Positions 55,007 through 62,753 of a DNA stretch of 64,000 nucleotides are shown here, in pieces. The stretch is from Pelovirga terrestris. GTDB lineage: Bacteria; Desulfobacterota; Desulfuromonadia; Desulfuromonadales; Geopsychrobacteraceae. The notes below the pieces were generated by a model. The model saw only the letters and a program-made list of their open reading frames with translations, was not told the DNA's origin and did no database searches. Position 1 is the first letter of the stretch; every line of letters starts with the position of its first letter. The position numbers and the translations under genes are program-made. Location: the NCBI RefSeq assembly GCF_014773365.1, contig NZ_JACWUN010000005.1, forward strand, positions 142,629-206,628. Direction: 5' to 3'.

Positions 55007-55117
55007 TCACGCTGCATTAAGCTTACGGATTTGCCTAAGCTTCCCGGCAACTTCTCTTCCGGCCTGCCATAAATCTACTGCGCTTTGTGCGTTCAGCCAA
55101 AACTCGGCGCTGTTACC
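55007..55117 (-). pseudogene. HigA antitoxin C-terminal fragment
   Basis: The minus strand encodes GNSAEFWLNAQSAVDLWQAG and then REVAGKLRQI up to a stop at 55007. This is the characteristic C-terminus of HigA-type XRE antitoxins. Upstream the match dissolves within about 20 codons, and palindromic repeat C begins at 55247 or earlier. The DNA-binding part is gone. No toxin partner remains. Confidence 0.7.
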
Positions 55118-55190
55118 ATCAGCCGGTAATCCGGAAGAAAATCCTCGCGCAACATAGCGCCAGGATGGGTTGGTGGAACATCGCGTTTCC

Positions 55191-55247
55191 TTTAATCGGG
55201 GGAGATAAAACCGATAATCTCTTAATCGGTATTATCTCCCCCCGATT
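55191..55247. repeat. Palindromic repeat, GGGGGACATAATACCGAT type (copy C)
   Basis: TTTAATCGGGGGAGATAA, AACCGAT and a central CTCTT are mirrored by AATCGGTATTATCTCCCCCC. It lies between the HigA fragment and the intact antitoxin gene. Confidence 0.8.
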
Positions 55248-55256
55248 TTCCATATG

Positions 55257-55553
55257 TTAGGCTGCCGGCTTATGAGGCCGAGCCGTCATGTCGACTCCGA
55301 GGGCGCGCATCACGGCGAGCATCGTCTTCAAGGTTGGATTACCTTGCTCGCTGAATGAGCGGTATAGTTGCTCACGTGACAAGCCTGTTTCGCGGGAAAG
55401 TTCAGTCATTCCCTTTGCGCGGGCCACGACCCCCATCGCTTTTGCAATATAGCCAGCATCGCCCGTTTCCAGCGCATCAGCAAGAAAAATGGCGATACCT
55501 TCTTCGTTCTCTAAAGCAGCTGCCGGATCGTAATCATAGACAGGTTCACTCAT
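55257..55553 (-). CDS. Antitoxin, XRE-like addiction module antidote
   Basis: 98 residues from the ATG at 55553, preceded by GGAGGATACA. An N-terminal toxin-contact part (PVYDYDPAAALENEEGIAIF) is followed by a helix-turn-helix (MTELSRETGLSREQLYRSFS, NPTLKTMLAVMRALGVDM). This matches the 'putative addiction module antidote' family, TIGR02684. Its start overlaps the toxin stop (ATGA), with toxin first as in higBA. Confidence 0.88.
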   Translation of the reverse strand: MSEPVYDYDPAAALENEEGIAIFLADALETGDAGYIAKAMGVVARAKGMTELSRETGLSREQLYRSFSEQGNPTLKTMLAVMRALGVDMTARPHKPAA

Positions 55554-55849
55554 TGTATCCTCCACTGGTCCGCAAGCTGTATTGCAACCTCAATATCCTT
55601 TTTTTGACTGCCTTTATCACCACCGCACAGTAGCAGAATCAGCTCGTTGCCCCGCTGGTAAAAATAAACGCGATAACCAGGTCCAAAATGAATTCGTAAT
55701 TCACGTACTCCCTGCCCTATCGACTTAACATCTCCCGGTAAGCCGTTGGCCAAGCGAAAAACTCTCGCAGCAATCAGGGCTTTTGCGCGCCGATCCTTTA
55801 ACTTGCCCTGCCATCTTTGGTAAGTTGCAGTCTGTTTGATTTCGAGCAT
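55550..55849 (-). CDS. RelE/HigB-like toxin
   Basis: 99 residues: LEIKQTATYQRWQGKLKDRR AKALIAARVFRLANGLPGD, then VRELRIHFGPGYRVYFYQRG. This is the 'addiction module killer' branch (TIGR02683) of RelE/ParE toxins, expected to cleave mRNA at the ribosome. The ATG at 55849 has a weak ribosome site, typical for a toxin. It appears intact and pairs with the overlapping antitoxin. Confidence 0.87.
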   Translation of the reverse strand: MLEIKQTATYQRWQGKLKDRRAKALIAARVFRLANGLPGDVKSIGQGVRELRIHFGPGYRVYFYQRGNELILLLCGGDKGSQKKDIEVAIQLADQWRIQ

Positions 55850-55862
55850 ACTCAATCGTAGT

Positions 55863-56312
55863 TTATAAACAACGGCATTGCAAGCTCAAAGGCCATGATG
55901 TAAATGTCCAGAATAGCTTTATCAGCCCTTCGGACCAGGTATTGGTCAGATGAATCTGAATCTGTTGTTTCAAATTCAGCAGCCAGTGGCGCAAGCGGGA
56001 GCGCGGGAACGCCAGAGGGGGCCAACGTCCCTGATGAACTCGATGAGTCAAACAGGTGACAATGACCGCTATACAGCTGCGAATCCGGGGGAAATAATCG
56101 GCAGGACGTGCGGTGATGACACAACGGCACAAAGGACAACGATAGCATTTCATCGGCAGGGCCTCAGCAAAACCAGCAAAGTAGCGCAGCGCGTAACCGT
56201 GGCCCCAGATCCGCCACTGGTGACAACGTGGGCAGGAGTCCGGACGGGGCCAACGAAAATTTTTGCCCTGCTGCTGAATTTGCTTGAGATCAACCGCAAC
56301 GGACCATATCAT
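55863..56312 (-). CDS. Zinc-ribbon protein, DUF6431-like (insertion-sequence relic)
   Basis: 149 residues from the ATG at 56312, after GGAGTGATC. Cysteine pairs CPRCHQW and CYRCPLCRCVI form a zinc ribbon, followed by a basic part (RWPPLAFPRSRLRHWLLNLK). Such proteins accompany certain transposases in Deltaproteobacteria; here no transposase follows, because the toxin gene starts within about 14 bp of its stop. It is therefore probably the leftover of a mobile element. A hairpin and palindromes lie upstream. Confidence 0.6.
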   Translation of the reverse strand: MIWSVAVDLKQIQQQGKNFRWPRPDSCPRCHQWRIWGHGYALRYFAGFAEALPMKCYRCPLCRCVITARPADYFPRIRSCIAVIVTCLTHRVHQGRWPPLAFPRSRLRHWLLNLKQQIQIHLTNTWSEGLIKLFWTFTSWPLSLQCRCL

Positions 56313-56353
56313 GATCACTCCGGTTAAAGGGGCTGTAACCCCGAAAGCAAAAA

Positions 56354-56394
56354 GGGCGGAGAGTTCTACGAAAACTCTCCGCCCGCTTTATTTT
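56354..56394. terminator. Strong hairpin upstream of the zinc-ribbon gene
   Basis: A 12-bp perfect stem GGGCGGAGAGTT (56354-56365) / AACTCTCCGCCC (56373-56384), extended by AAAGC/GCTTT, then TTTATTTT. It can terminate plus-strand transcription, or could be part of an element end. Confidence 0.6.
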
Positions 56395-56397
56395 AAC

Positions 56398-56613
56398 GAC
56401 CGCATAAAGAGCCTTATCTGAAGGCTCAGATAATCTGACACCCTGCGGTCATTGGTCAACACATTCTGACAATTTCATACCCTCTCTAAATCATTTTTCG
56501 TGGCAATCAACACTAGCTCACGTCGCCCCACGCCAGTGGAGGCGTTTTTGCATCCTTTTGACGCCTATCAAAAGGATGACGTCTGGCGGGACGCGACCCG
56601 CCGGTTGTGGGGC
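56398..56613. repeat. Cluster of nested palindromes
   Basis: Unit one (56398-56450): outer GACCGCA/TGCGGTC enclosing GAGCCTT/AAGGCTC and AGATAATCT. Unit two (56525-56613): outer GCCCCAC/GTGGGGC enclosing CATCCTTTTGA/TCAAAAGGATG (56551-56578) and GGCGGG/CCCGCC (56585-56602). No coding frame runs through. Together with the neighbouring hairpins they fill the 446-bp gap between the zinc-ribbon gene and the cytochrome. Confidence 0.65.
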
Positions 56614-56617
56614 TGGT

Positions 56618-56661
56618 TTATAAATCCGATCATCTTTTAATCGGTATTATGTCCCCCGAAT
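56618..56661. repeat. Palindromic repeat, GGGGGACATAATACCGAT type (copy D)
   Basis: The right arm AATCGGTATTATGTCCCCCG is intact; the left arm is worn to TATAAATCCGAT. Confidence 0.7.
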
Positions 56662-56684
56662 AAACTGTACTAACTATCCCCACA

Positions 56685-56724
56685 CAAAAAAAACAGCCGA
56701 ACGGTATTATACCCGTTCGGCTGT
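56685..56724 (-). terminator. Terminator of the porin-cytochrome operon
   Basis: ACAGCCGAACGG (56693-56704) pairs with CCGTTCGGCTGT (56713-56724). On the minus strand the stem is followed by a run of U, directly after the stop codon of the surface cytochrome gene. Confidence 0.9.
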
Positions 56725-56758
56725 CGTGTTGGTTCTTAGTCAGCTGCTATTTTGAGGA

Positions 56759-59026
56759 TTAGCGGCTGTGTACCTCCATAATGCCTGCCGGGGTATGGCA
56801 GGTGGCACAATCGAAGGAGGTAAAATGCGCCTGGGGTTGGAAGTCAGTGTGGCAACTGCCGCAGGCTTCGATGCTGGGGTTATTATTCCAGCTGTTGCGT
56901 TGAGCATTGGTGCGCTCATCCGCAGCCAGCGGATTGTCGTGGCAAGCCTTACAATCGGTGATGGCCAGTGGGTAACGGGTGGAAGAATAATCACCGCTGA
57001 CAAACGTGTAGTCCCGTCCATCGGCCTGGTAATCCGCCGTGTTGGAGTGGATCTGGTGAATCATGCGTGCGAGGTCAAGAGTGACCCACTCATTATCGGT
57101 TGACTCTGTTCTGTCATAAGTATTTCGATTGTGGCAAGTGGCACACAGGTTCACATCAAAGCGCCAGTTACTGTGGAAGCTGCGGCCGTTTGCGTTGTTG
57201 CGTTTATCGAAGAACAACGGATCATCATGACAGGTGCCGCAAGACTGATTGGTGACGATCTGGCGCTCTAATTCCCAATCGGACCACAGATTATCACCTT
57301 GCGCATTCAACTGCGCCGGGATGAAGTCAGCCACGGCATTGTAACGGAAAGGAGTAGCATTCCCATCACGCTTATCCTTGGGCACTTCGCTGGGCCGGAT
57401 CAAAATTGTAACCCGATGAACGGCGTTGGGATCATATGCGAGGTCAAGGGAAGCCAGAACATTAGCAGCCACAGGATCATTATTGAAGTCAGCGCCGGAG
57501 GGATTATTAGCGGCGGGATCTGCCAAATCCACGGTGAAGGTATAGGAATAAATCCCGTTTACGGCCGCAGTAGCATCTGTTACATCGGTGACACGGATGC
57601 CATTGGCACGTAGTACGCCGTTCGTTGTGCCTTGGCCTGGACTACGGACAACATTAACCAGATTCTGCCAGTAGCTCTGCTGCCGCCCATCACCAGGAAT
57701 CAACTTGGCGATGGTGAATTCAAAGCGTTTGCCCTGCATATCGGTAACCGGGTCGCCAACGGCGTCTAGAACCTCAAAAACGACGGTGGGAGTTTTTACG
57801 TCCCCGGCAGGCATAGTGACGGAGACGATGCGCCCGGTATAGGTCGGGGTGTAGTACTCCTGCAGATATGGAATAGAGGGATACGTTCCAGCTGCCTTCG
57901 TTTGTGTATAGTTGCTGCGATAACCATCACTGCCCGGCCCGGCGACGCCGGGATGGCAGGCGTTGCAGTTGGCCATGGACTGCGGATAGCGCAGTCCGGT
58001 GTAGTCGCGACCCGCAACTTTATACGAATCCATAGCGGTTATGCTGCCGAGGTACTCATTAATGGTCGCTCCAGTGCCATCAACTGGGCCAGAGGTGCCG
58101 GCATGAATTTGGTGGATCATTTTGCGCTGGTTAATATTGACCCAGGCCTCATCAGTTGAGCCACGGCTATCGTAGGTGTTGGGGTTGTGGCAGGTGACGC
58201 ACAGGGCATTGTCGAAGCGGGTGTTGCCGTGGGCATTGGGCATTTGCATCGCCGGCATGCCGGTTGCTGAAAGGCTGGTCGCCGCATGGCAGCTGTTACA
58301 GGCAACGGCGACGGAGCGATCGCGGGCGAGGCGCGTGGTGCTGTCAAACGCCGGCAGATCCTCTGGTTTAAAATCAGCCACGGCGTTAAAGCGGTAAGGG
58401 AGAACTCCCTCCACGGCTGCGGGTCGCGCAGAAATAGCAATGCGGTGCAACTTGGTCGCGTCGTAGGTGAGATTGAGGGCGTCCAAGACTGGTCCAGCAG
58501 CTGATGAATCTAGTACACCGTTGTCGCCGACGCCTGCAACCCCACCATCAGGGGCATTGGCATTGCCGTAATATTTGAACGAGCTGACTGCATTCAGATC
58601 GGTCTTGAAGGTGTAACGGTAGTAACCATTGCCTAAGTCAGCATCGGCGGGTTGTCTTTCGCCCGCAGCCCTTAACACTTTAACACCACCGCTTTGCAGG
58701 CGAGAACGGTTGATATAGCTTTGCCAAGAAACATCCCGCTTGGCGATGGTAAATTCTAAGCCATCGGTCAGGCCGGAAACCGGCTGGCCAAGTTCATTCG
58801 TGACGCGGAAGGTCACAATGGGGAAGCGCTCACCAAGGGCGTTTTCCGACATGTCAACCTGGGTGATAACTGCGTCGTATTGTGTCCCCAGGGTTGCGCT
58901 TACCTGAGTGGGCTCGGGCTCAGCAACGGTCACGCTACTCGAACCGCCACTGCTGCCGCAGCCGGTGGTCAGAAAGGCTGTCACGGCAAGTGCCAGCAGG
59001 ATGTAAAGATAATGATGCTTTCTCAT
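56759..59026 (-). CDS. OmcA/MtrC-family outer-surface cytochrome c (8 hemes)
   Basis: 755-residue lipoprotein: signal peptide with lipobox TTGC (Cys23), so anchored to the outer membrane. Eight CXXCH heme sites, beginning at residues 243, 276 and 354 in the first cytochrome domain and at 596, 628, 692, 722 and 740 in the second. Beta domains (about 40-235 and 395-590, with paired RFNAVADF / RYNAVADF ends) precede each, as in MtrC/OmcA. Decaheme relatives have 5+5; here the first domain lacks its last two sites. It would receive electrons from the porin-decaheme pair and pass them to external acceptors. GGAGGTTAAAC precedes the ATG. Confidence 0.93.
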   Translation of the reverse strand: MRKHHYLYILLALAVTAFLTTGCGSSGGSSSVTVAEPEPTQVSATLGTQYDAVITQVDMSENALGERFPIVTFRVTNELGQPVSGLTDGLEFTIAKRDVSWQSYINRSRLQSGGVKVLRAAGERQPADADLGNGYYRYTFKTDLNAVSSFKYYGNANAPDGGVAGVGDNGVLDSSAAGPVLDALNLTYDATKLHRIAISARPAAVEGVLPYRFNAVADFKPEDLPAFDSTTRLARDRSVAVACNSCHAATSLSATGMPAMQMPNAHGNTRFDNALCVTCHNPNTYDSRGSTDEAWVNINQRKMIHQIHAGTSGPVDGTGATINEYLGSITAMDSYKVAGRDYTGLRYPQSMANCNACHPGVAGPGSDGYRSNYTQTKAAGTYPSIPYLQEYYTPTYTGRIVSVTMPAGDVKTPTVVFEVLDAVGDPVTDMQGKRFEFTIAKLIPGDGRQQSYWQNLVNVVRSPGQGTTNGVLRANGIRVTDVTDATAAVNGIYSYTFTVDLADPAANNPSGADFNNDPVAANVLASLDLAYDPNAVHRVTILIRPSEVPKDKRDGNATPFRYNAVADFIPAQLNAQGDNLWSDWELERQIVTNQSCGTCHDDPLFFDKRNNANGRSFHSNWRFDVNLCATCHNRNTYDRTESTDNEWVTLDLARMIHQIHSNTADYQADGRDYTFVSGDYSSTRYPLAITDCKACHDNPLAADERTNAQRNSWNNNPSIEACGSCHTDFQPQAHFTSFDCATCHTPAGIMEVHSR

Positions 59027-59055
59027 GTTTAACCTCCGTTATGGTTTAAGTCGTA

Positions 59056-59883
59056 TTAGTGGCAGACACGGCAGGTTCTGCCGCCGCTAGCTGAGTCGAG
59101 TCGATTTTTGCCGCTTCCCCAATTGCTTGGGTGCGGGCTGATCATGAGGCCTGATTTTGCGCTGTGGCACTGCATACAGACATCACCCTGGGGATGGCAG
59201 GATTGGCAGGTCGCGAGATTTTTGCGTGCTTCACGGGCGTGGTTGCCTGACCATTGATGGCTGGGCAGTACGCTTCCGGTATGGCAGGTCTGGCATTGTG
59301 ACTCATTGAATTGCTCATGGGTAATGTTGTTGCCGACCGAAATATCACTGAAGCCGCGACGATGGGAATCAAAGGTCAGATCAGTGCGATTAAAAGCGCT
59401 GTGGCAGTCGGTACAGAAGCTGGGCTCGTGACAGCTGGCGCAGGTCTGCTGATTACCACGGGCCGCCAGCGGGTGCGTGATGTGAAAATCACTGGAGTGG
59501 CTGTTCATCATGTGATTGCTGAAGGAGCCCTGCTCATCAGCAAAACCGGAGACGTGGCACTCCATACAGTAACTCTGGGAATGACAGGCGTTACAGTCCA
59601 TCGCTGCGCCCGTGGCCATGCTACCATGGTTCCGTGCCCACATGGGGCCATGGGTGTTGAGCGATCCAAAGGCCGTCATTTCGGCATAGGAACTATCGTG
59701 GCAGGCGAGGCAGGTTTCGGCGTCAGGGATAATGCTGACGGCATCAGCCGTGTGGCAGGTGGTGCAATCCATGCCGGCGGCATACTCTTCCACGTGCGCC
59801 TGGTGGTCAAAGCGCATCTGTGCCCAGGCGACAGAACTGCCGACCAGGAGAAATGCGAGTATTAACAAAAATTTACGGTACAT
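59056..59883 (-). CDS. Periplasmic decaheme cytochrome c
   Basis: 275 residues from the ATG at 59883 after AAGGAGTTCAT; 10 further codons upstream lack a site. Signal peptide LLILAFLLVGSSVAWA. Ten CXXCH sites begin at residues 40, 58, 97, 106, 148, 157, 197, 226, 236 and 271. The last heme His is the final residue of the protein. Size and heme density are those of an MtrA-like or OmaB-like wire that plugs a porin. The gene lies between the porin and the surface cytochrome genes. Confidence 0.93.
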   Translation of the reverse strand: MYRKFLLILAFLLVGSSVAWAQMRFDHQAHVEEYAAGMDCTTCHTADAVSIIPDAETCLACHDSSYAEMTAFGSLNTHGPMWARNHGSMATGAAMDCNACHSQSYCMECHVSGFADEQGSFSNHMMNSHSSDFHITHPLAARGNQQTCASCHEPSFCTDCHSAFNRTDLTFDSHRRGFSDISVGNNITHEQFNESQCQTCHTGSVLPSHQWSGNHAREARKNLATCQSCHPQGDVCMQCHSAKSGLMISPHPSNWGSGKNRLDSASGGRTCRVCH

Positions 59884-59899
59884 ATATGAACTCCTTACC

Positions 59900-61153
59900 T
59901 TAGAAGGTGACATTCAGACGAATACGGCCACGGTTGTAGTAATCCCACAGATCACTTTCGATCCGCTCGACCTTGGCCTGGACATTCTTGGTGCGGGAGA
60001 AGTACCAGGTCGCGTCTACCCAGTAGCGGCTGCTGGTGGTTTCGTCGCGGCTACTCTCCTCATTGAAATAATTGACGGTGCGTTCAAGGACATCAACATC
60101 GACACCAACCCCGGCTTGCAGTTGCTGGATAAAGCGTCCAGCGAGATACAACTTGAAACCTTTGAGATCCTGACCACCCCGGTCATCCCGGAAAACGCCG
60201 GTGAGATACCCTGAATAGATGTCGGTCCGGCGTTTTTCAACCCCAGCCTCATAGACATTGGCGTTGGAAAATTTCGGATACATTTCATAGGTTAAGCGTC
60301 CGAAGCTGCGCCAGCCGTTACCGATATTGTAGTTCACTTCACCCATGATCTCTTCGTACTCATCGACGGCAAATACCGAATAGATGGAAGTAGAAGAAAA
60401 GACCGGCAAAGAGTAGAGATACTCAAGACGTCCCGACCATTTGGGGGAAGCGTAGAGATTTGCGCCGGCAAGGAAGTAGCTGACGCGGTCGGAGAGGTAG
60501 TCGTACTGGGTTTCCGAATAGAGAAACAGCAGGTTGTTGTAGTCGTATTCGATGTCGAAGCCGATCAGTTCCATGGCGAGGCGACCACCATCGACCTTGG
60601 CCACATAAGAAATGCCCAGGTCGAGGTTTTTCACAAAACGGTCGCTAACGGTAAACTCGGCACCCAGGACCAGATCCTTAGCGCTGTAACCTTCGTAGTA
60701 GGTGACATCGCCGCCGCCAAACAGGGTCAGTCCATAATTGTCCATCAAGCGATAATCAAGACGCAGACCATCCATGACCGAGGCACCGGCGGTGGTGGAG
60801 ATAAACTGCCTGCCCAAGCGAAAATCAAGAGCGTTGGTCAGAAAACCCTTTTTTTCCAGGTAGGCCAGATACAGGCGGCTGTCAGTATAGTTGCTGTTGC
60901 TGGCGAGTTCATCAGCCAGATCATAACCGAGGCGACCGTAGGTGTAGAAGTTGTATCCCGGGGCACCTAAATCTTTGACGTTGAGCTGCAGATACTGGAA
61001 TGCCGGAACCGCGGTATCTTCATTCGCGGTATCGAACCATTCCAGAACCGTGCTGGAGCGGCCCGAGACTGATGCCGCTTCGACATGAACTGCAGGCAAC
61101 AGAGCCAGTGCAGCGCATGCCAGACTACAGGTGAGACCCTGCCAGAATTTCAT
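59900..61153 (-). CDS. Outer-membrane beta-barrel porin of the cytochrome conduit
   Basis: 417 residues from the ATG at 61153 with AAGGAGGTCAC; the open frame extends 36 codons upstream without a site. Signal peptide (LTCSLACAALALLPAVHVEA), then alternating polar/aromatic strands (NFYTYGRLGYDLADEL, TDSRLYLAYLEKKG, LDFRLGRQFISTTAG) and a C-terminal Phe (RIRLNVTF), the outer-membrane barrel signature. Shorter than MtrB (about 700 residues), closer to Geobacter OmbB/Ext-type porins. Being first in an operon with a decaheme and a surface cytochrome implies it sheathes the heme wire. Confidence 0.85.
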   Translation of the reverse strand: MKFWQGLTCSLACAALALLPAVHVEAASVSGRSSTVLEWFDTANEDTAVPAFQYLQLNVKDLGAPGYNFYTYGRLGYDLADELASNSNYTDSRLYLAYLEKKGFLTNALDFRLGRQFISTTAGASVMDGLRLDYRLMDNYGLTLFGGGDVTYYEGYSAKDLVLGAEFTVSDRFVKNLDLGISYVAKVDGGRLAMELIGFDIEYDYNNLLFLYSETQYDYLSDRVSYFLAGANLYASPKWSGRLEYLYSLPVFSSTSIYSVFAVDEYEEIMGEVNYNIGNGWRSFGRLTYEMYPKFSNANVYEAGVEKRRTDIYSGYLTGVFRDDRGGQDLKGFKLYLAGRFIQQLQAGVGVDVDVLERTVNYFNEESSRDETTSSRYWVDATWYFSRTKNVQAKVERIESDLWDYYNRGRIRLNVTF

Positions 61154-61296
61154 GTGACCTCCTTTTGTGTGTGTGATAACTGCGTGTCGATGGATTGGTT
61201 GTCGATACAAATCAGGCTTGCTGGACTGTGGCAGTGGATTAAGCAACCAACCATCAAACATTAGAAACGAATATTCATTGCATTTTTATCTTGGCC

Positions 61297-61325
61297 ATAT
61301 CATCAAATTTTTCTAGCCATGTCAA
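61297..61325 (-). promoter_or_regulatory. Candidate promoter of the porin-cytochrome operon
   Basis: On the minus strand TTGACA (61320-61325) lies 17 bp from TGATAT (61297-61302), about 145 bp before the porin start. The -10 box is weak, so an activator would be needed if this is real. The rest of 61326-61576 shows no recognisable gene. Confidence 0.35.
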
Positions 61326-61576
61326 AGGCAAAACACGCATAAAAACACTAGGGGAAATATAGATATTTAAATGTAGAGCTTGACTGTTTTTGTTGGGTAT
61401 TTGCCGGCTGTTTTTTTTGGATCTTTCTAACAAGCCGAATTGGCGGAGAAAATTAACGTTATCAAGGTGTGGCAGGAAGCGGCGGGAAACTGTGCTTAAG
61501 CGCAAACGCCCCTACTTCTGCAGTTCGGCATAGAATATTATTTTTATCTCATGAAAAGAGAGGAGATATAAATCGG

Positions 61577-62523
61577 CAGTAGTGTCCGGTTAGCAAATTG
61601 CAGTTAGCCGGAGCAATAAAAATAATTTAAAAATTCGCAAGTTGGCGCGTTTTTTACTTGACAAATCGCCATTAAGTCGGCGCGGCGATTTTCGTAAATA
61701 CCTATTTTTATGAGGATTTACGAAAATGTCGCTACTCGTTCGCTACCACCGTTCCCGACTCGACCGGCGCTCTGTCGCTCAACTTTTCACCCCATTCAAG
61801 GGGGCTCTTGAATATGCCCCGGTTCTTGAAGCCCGAGGCAACAGGCCACTGCAGATGACGTTTGAAGATCAGCTGAAAATTCTGACCTACTATCACCTCG
61901 AAGAACATTCCTCGGGGCGTCATCTGCTTCAAGTTCTGGCCCAGGAAGATTTCGCTGCAACCCACATCGCACCCCCCGGCGGGATTCAGAAAAGCGCTTT
62001 TTTTGAAGCGATCAATTCCCGTGGATTGGAGCAGATGATTCATGTTTATGAAGACCTGCAAAAACAGGCCACAGCAAAGATTCCGATCGCCAAAGATATC
62101 TCCGGCTTAGGTGATCTGATCGCTGTCGATGGCTCACTGATCGATGCCACCTTGTCCATGCTCTGGGCGGACTATCGGACGGAAGTCAAAAAGGCCAAGG
62201 TCCACCTGGGGTTCGACATCGGTCGCGGTGTGCCACAGAAAGTCACCTTAACGGACGGCAAAGGGGACGAGCGCCCGCAAGTGGAACGCCTCGTTGCTCC
62301 CGGCCAAACGGGCGTCTATGACCGCTATTACCAGTGCTATAAAAACTTTGACGACTGGCAAAAACAAGGGCGCCATTTTGTCTGTCGCATCAAAGCGACG
62401 TCCCGCAAGACAGAACTAAGCGTGAACCCCGTTGATCCTGACAGTCATGTTTTCTATGACGCCAGAGTATTGCTTGGCACCAAGAGTCAAAACCAGACCG
62501 AACGGGACGTCCGCGTGGTCGGC
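61577..62523 (+). mobile_element. IS4-type insertion sequence, 3' part lost
   Basis: The left end CAGTAGTGTCCGGTTAG starts near 61577 and contains a short palindrome (CCGGTTAG...TTAGCCGG). The transposase gene follows at 61726. The right half is missing because an IS21-type element interrupts it at about 62524. Element borders are estimated from sequence look only. Confidence 0.65.
61726..62523 (+). pseudogene. IS4-family transposase, truncated
   Basis: About 266 residues remain: MSLLVRYHRSRLDRRSVAQL, the first catalytic Asp in LIAVDGSLIDATLSMLWADY and the second in GVYDRYYQCYKNFDDWQKQG followed by FVCRIKA. The third catalytic residue, Glu of the C-terminal YREK-type motif, is cut off at the IS21 junction. 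The frame reads on into the IS21 end for 44 codons without meaning. A TTGACA box at 61658 could drive it. Confidence 0.85.
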
Positions 62524-62529
62524 TGCGTA

Positions 62530-62688
62530 TTCCGGAGCAAAACGACCACCGATTCCGCTGCAAAGTGGGCCACCTGTTCCGGGGCAAACTGGTCCAGTCA
62601 TTCCGCTATAAACTGGGCCACTGATTCCGATCCAATCTGGGCCACTTTTTCCTGACGAGCGGAATCGGTGGACCAGTTTCCACCGGAA
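62530..62688 (+). repeat. IS21 left-end multiple terminal repeats
   Basis: Five direct units start at 62530, 62553, 62577, 62601 and 62625 (period 24, one 23), consensus TTCCGnnnnAAACTGG and GCCACTGA. A sixth, inverted unit spans 62665-62688. These are the repeated transposase-binding sites known at IS21-family ends. Confidence 0.88.
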
Positions 62689-62753
62689 TAAAAAGCGATG
62701 CTGGATAACCTGGTGTACAACCTTGGAAATACTATTTTCCAGGAGGTGCACCG

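Noticed and set aside
62530..62648. Regular 24-bp repeats that could be mistaken for a CRISPR array
   Set aside because: There are no unique spacers between repeats; the units are contiguous and adjoin istA, as at IS21 ends.
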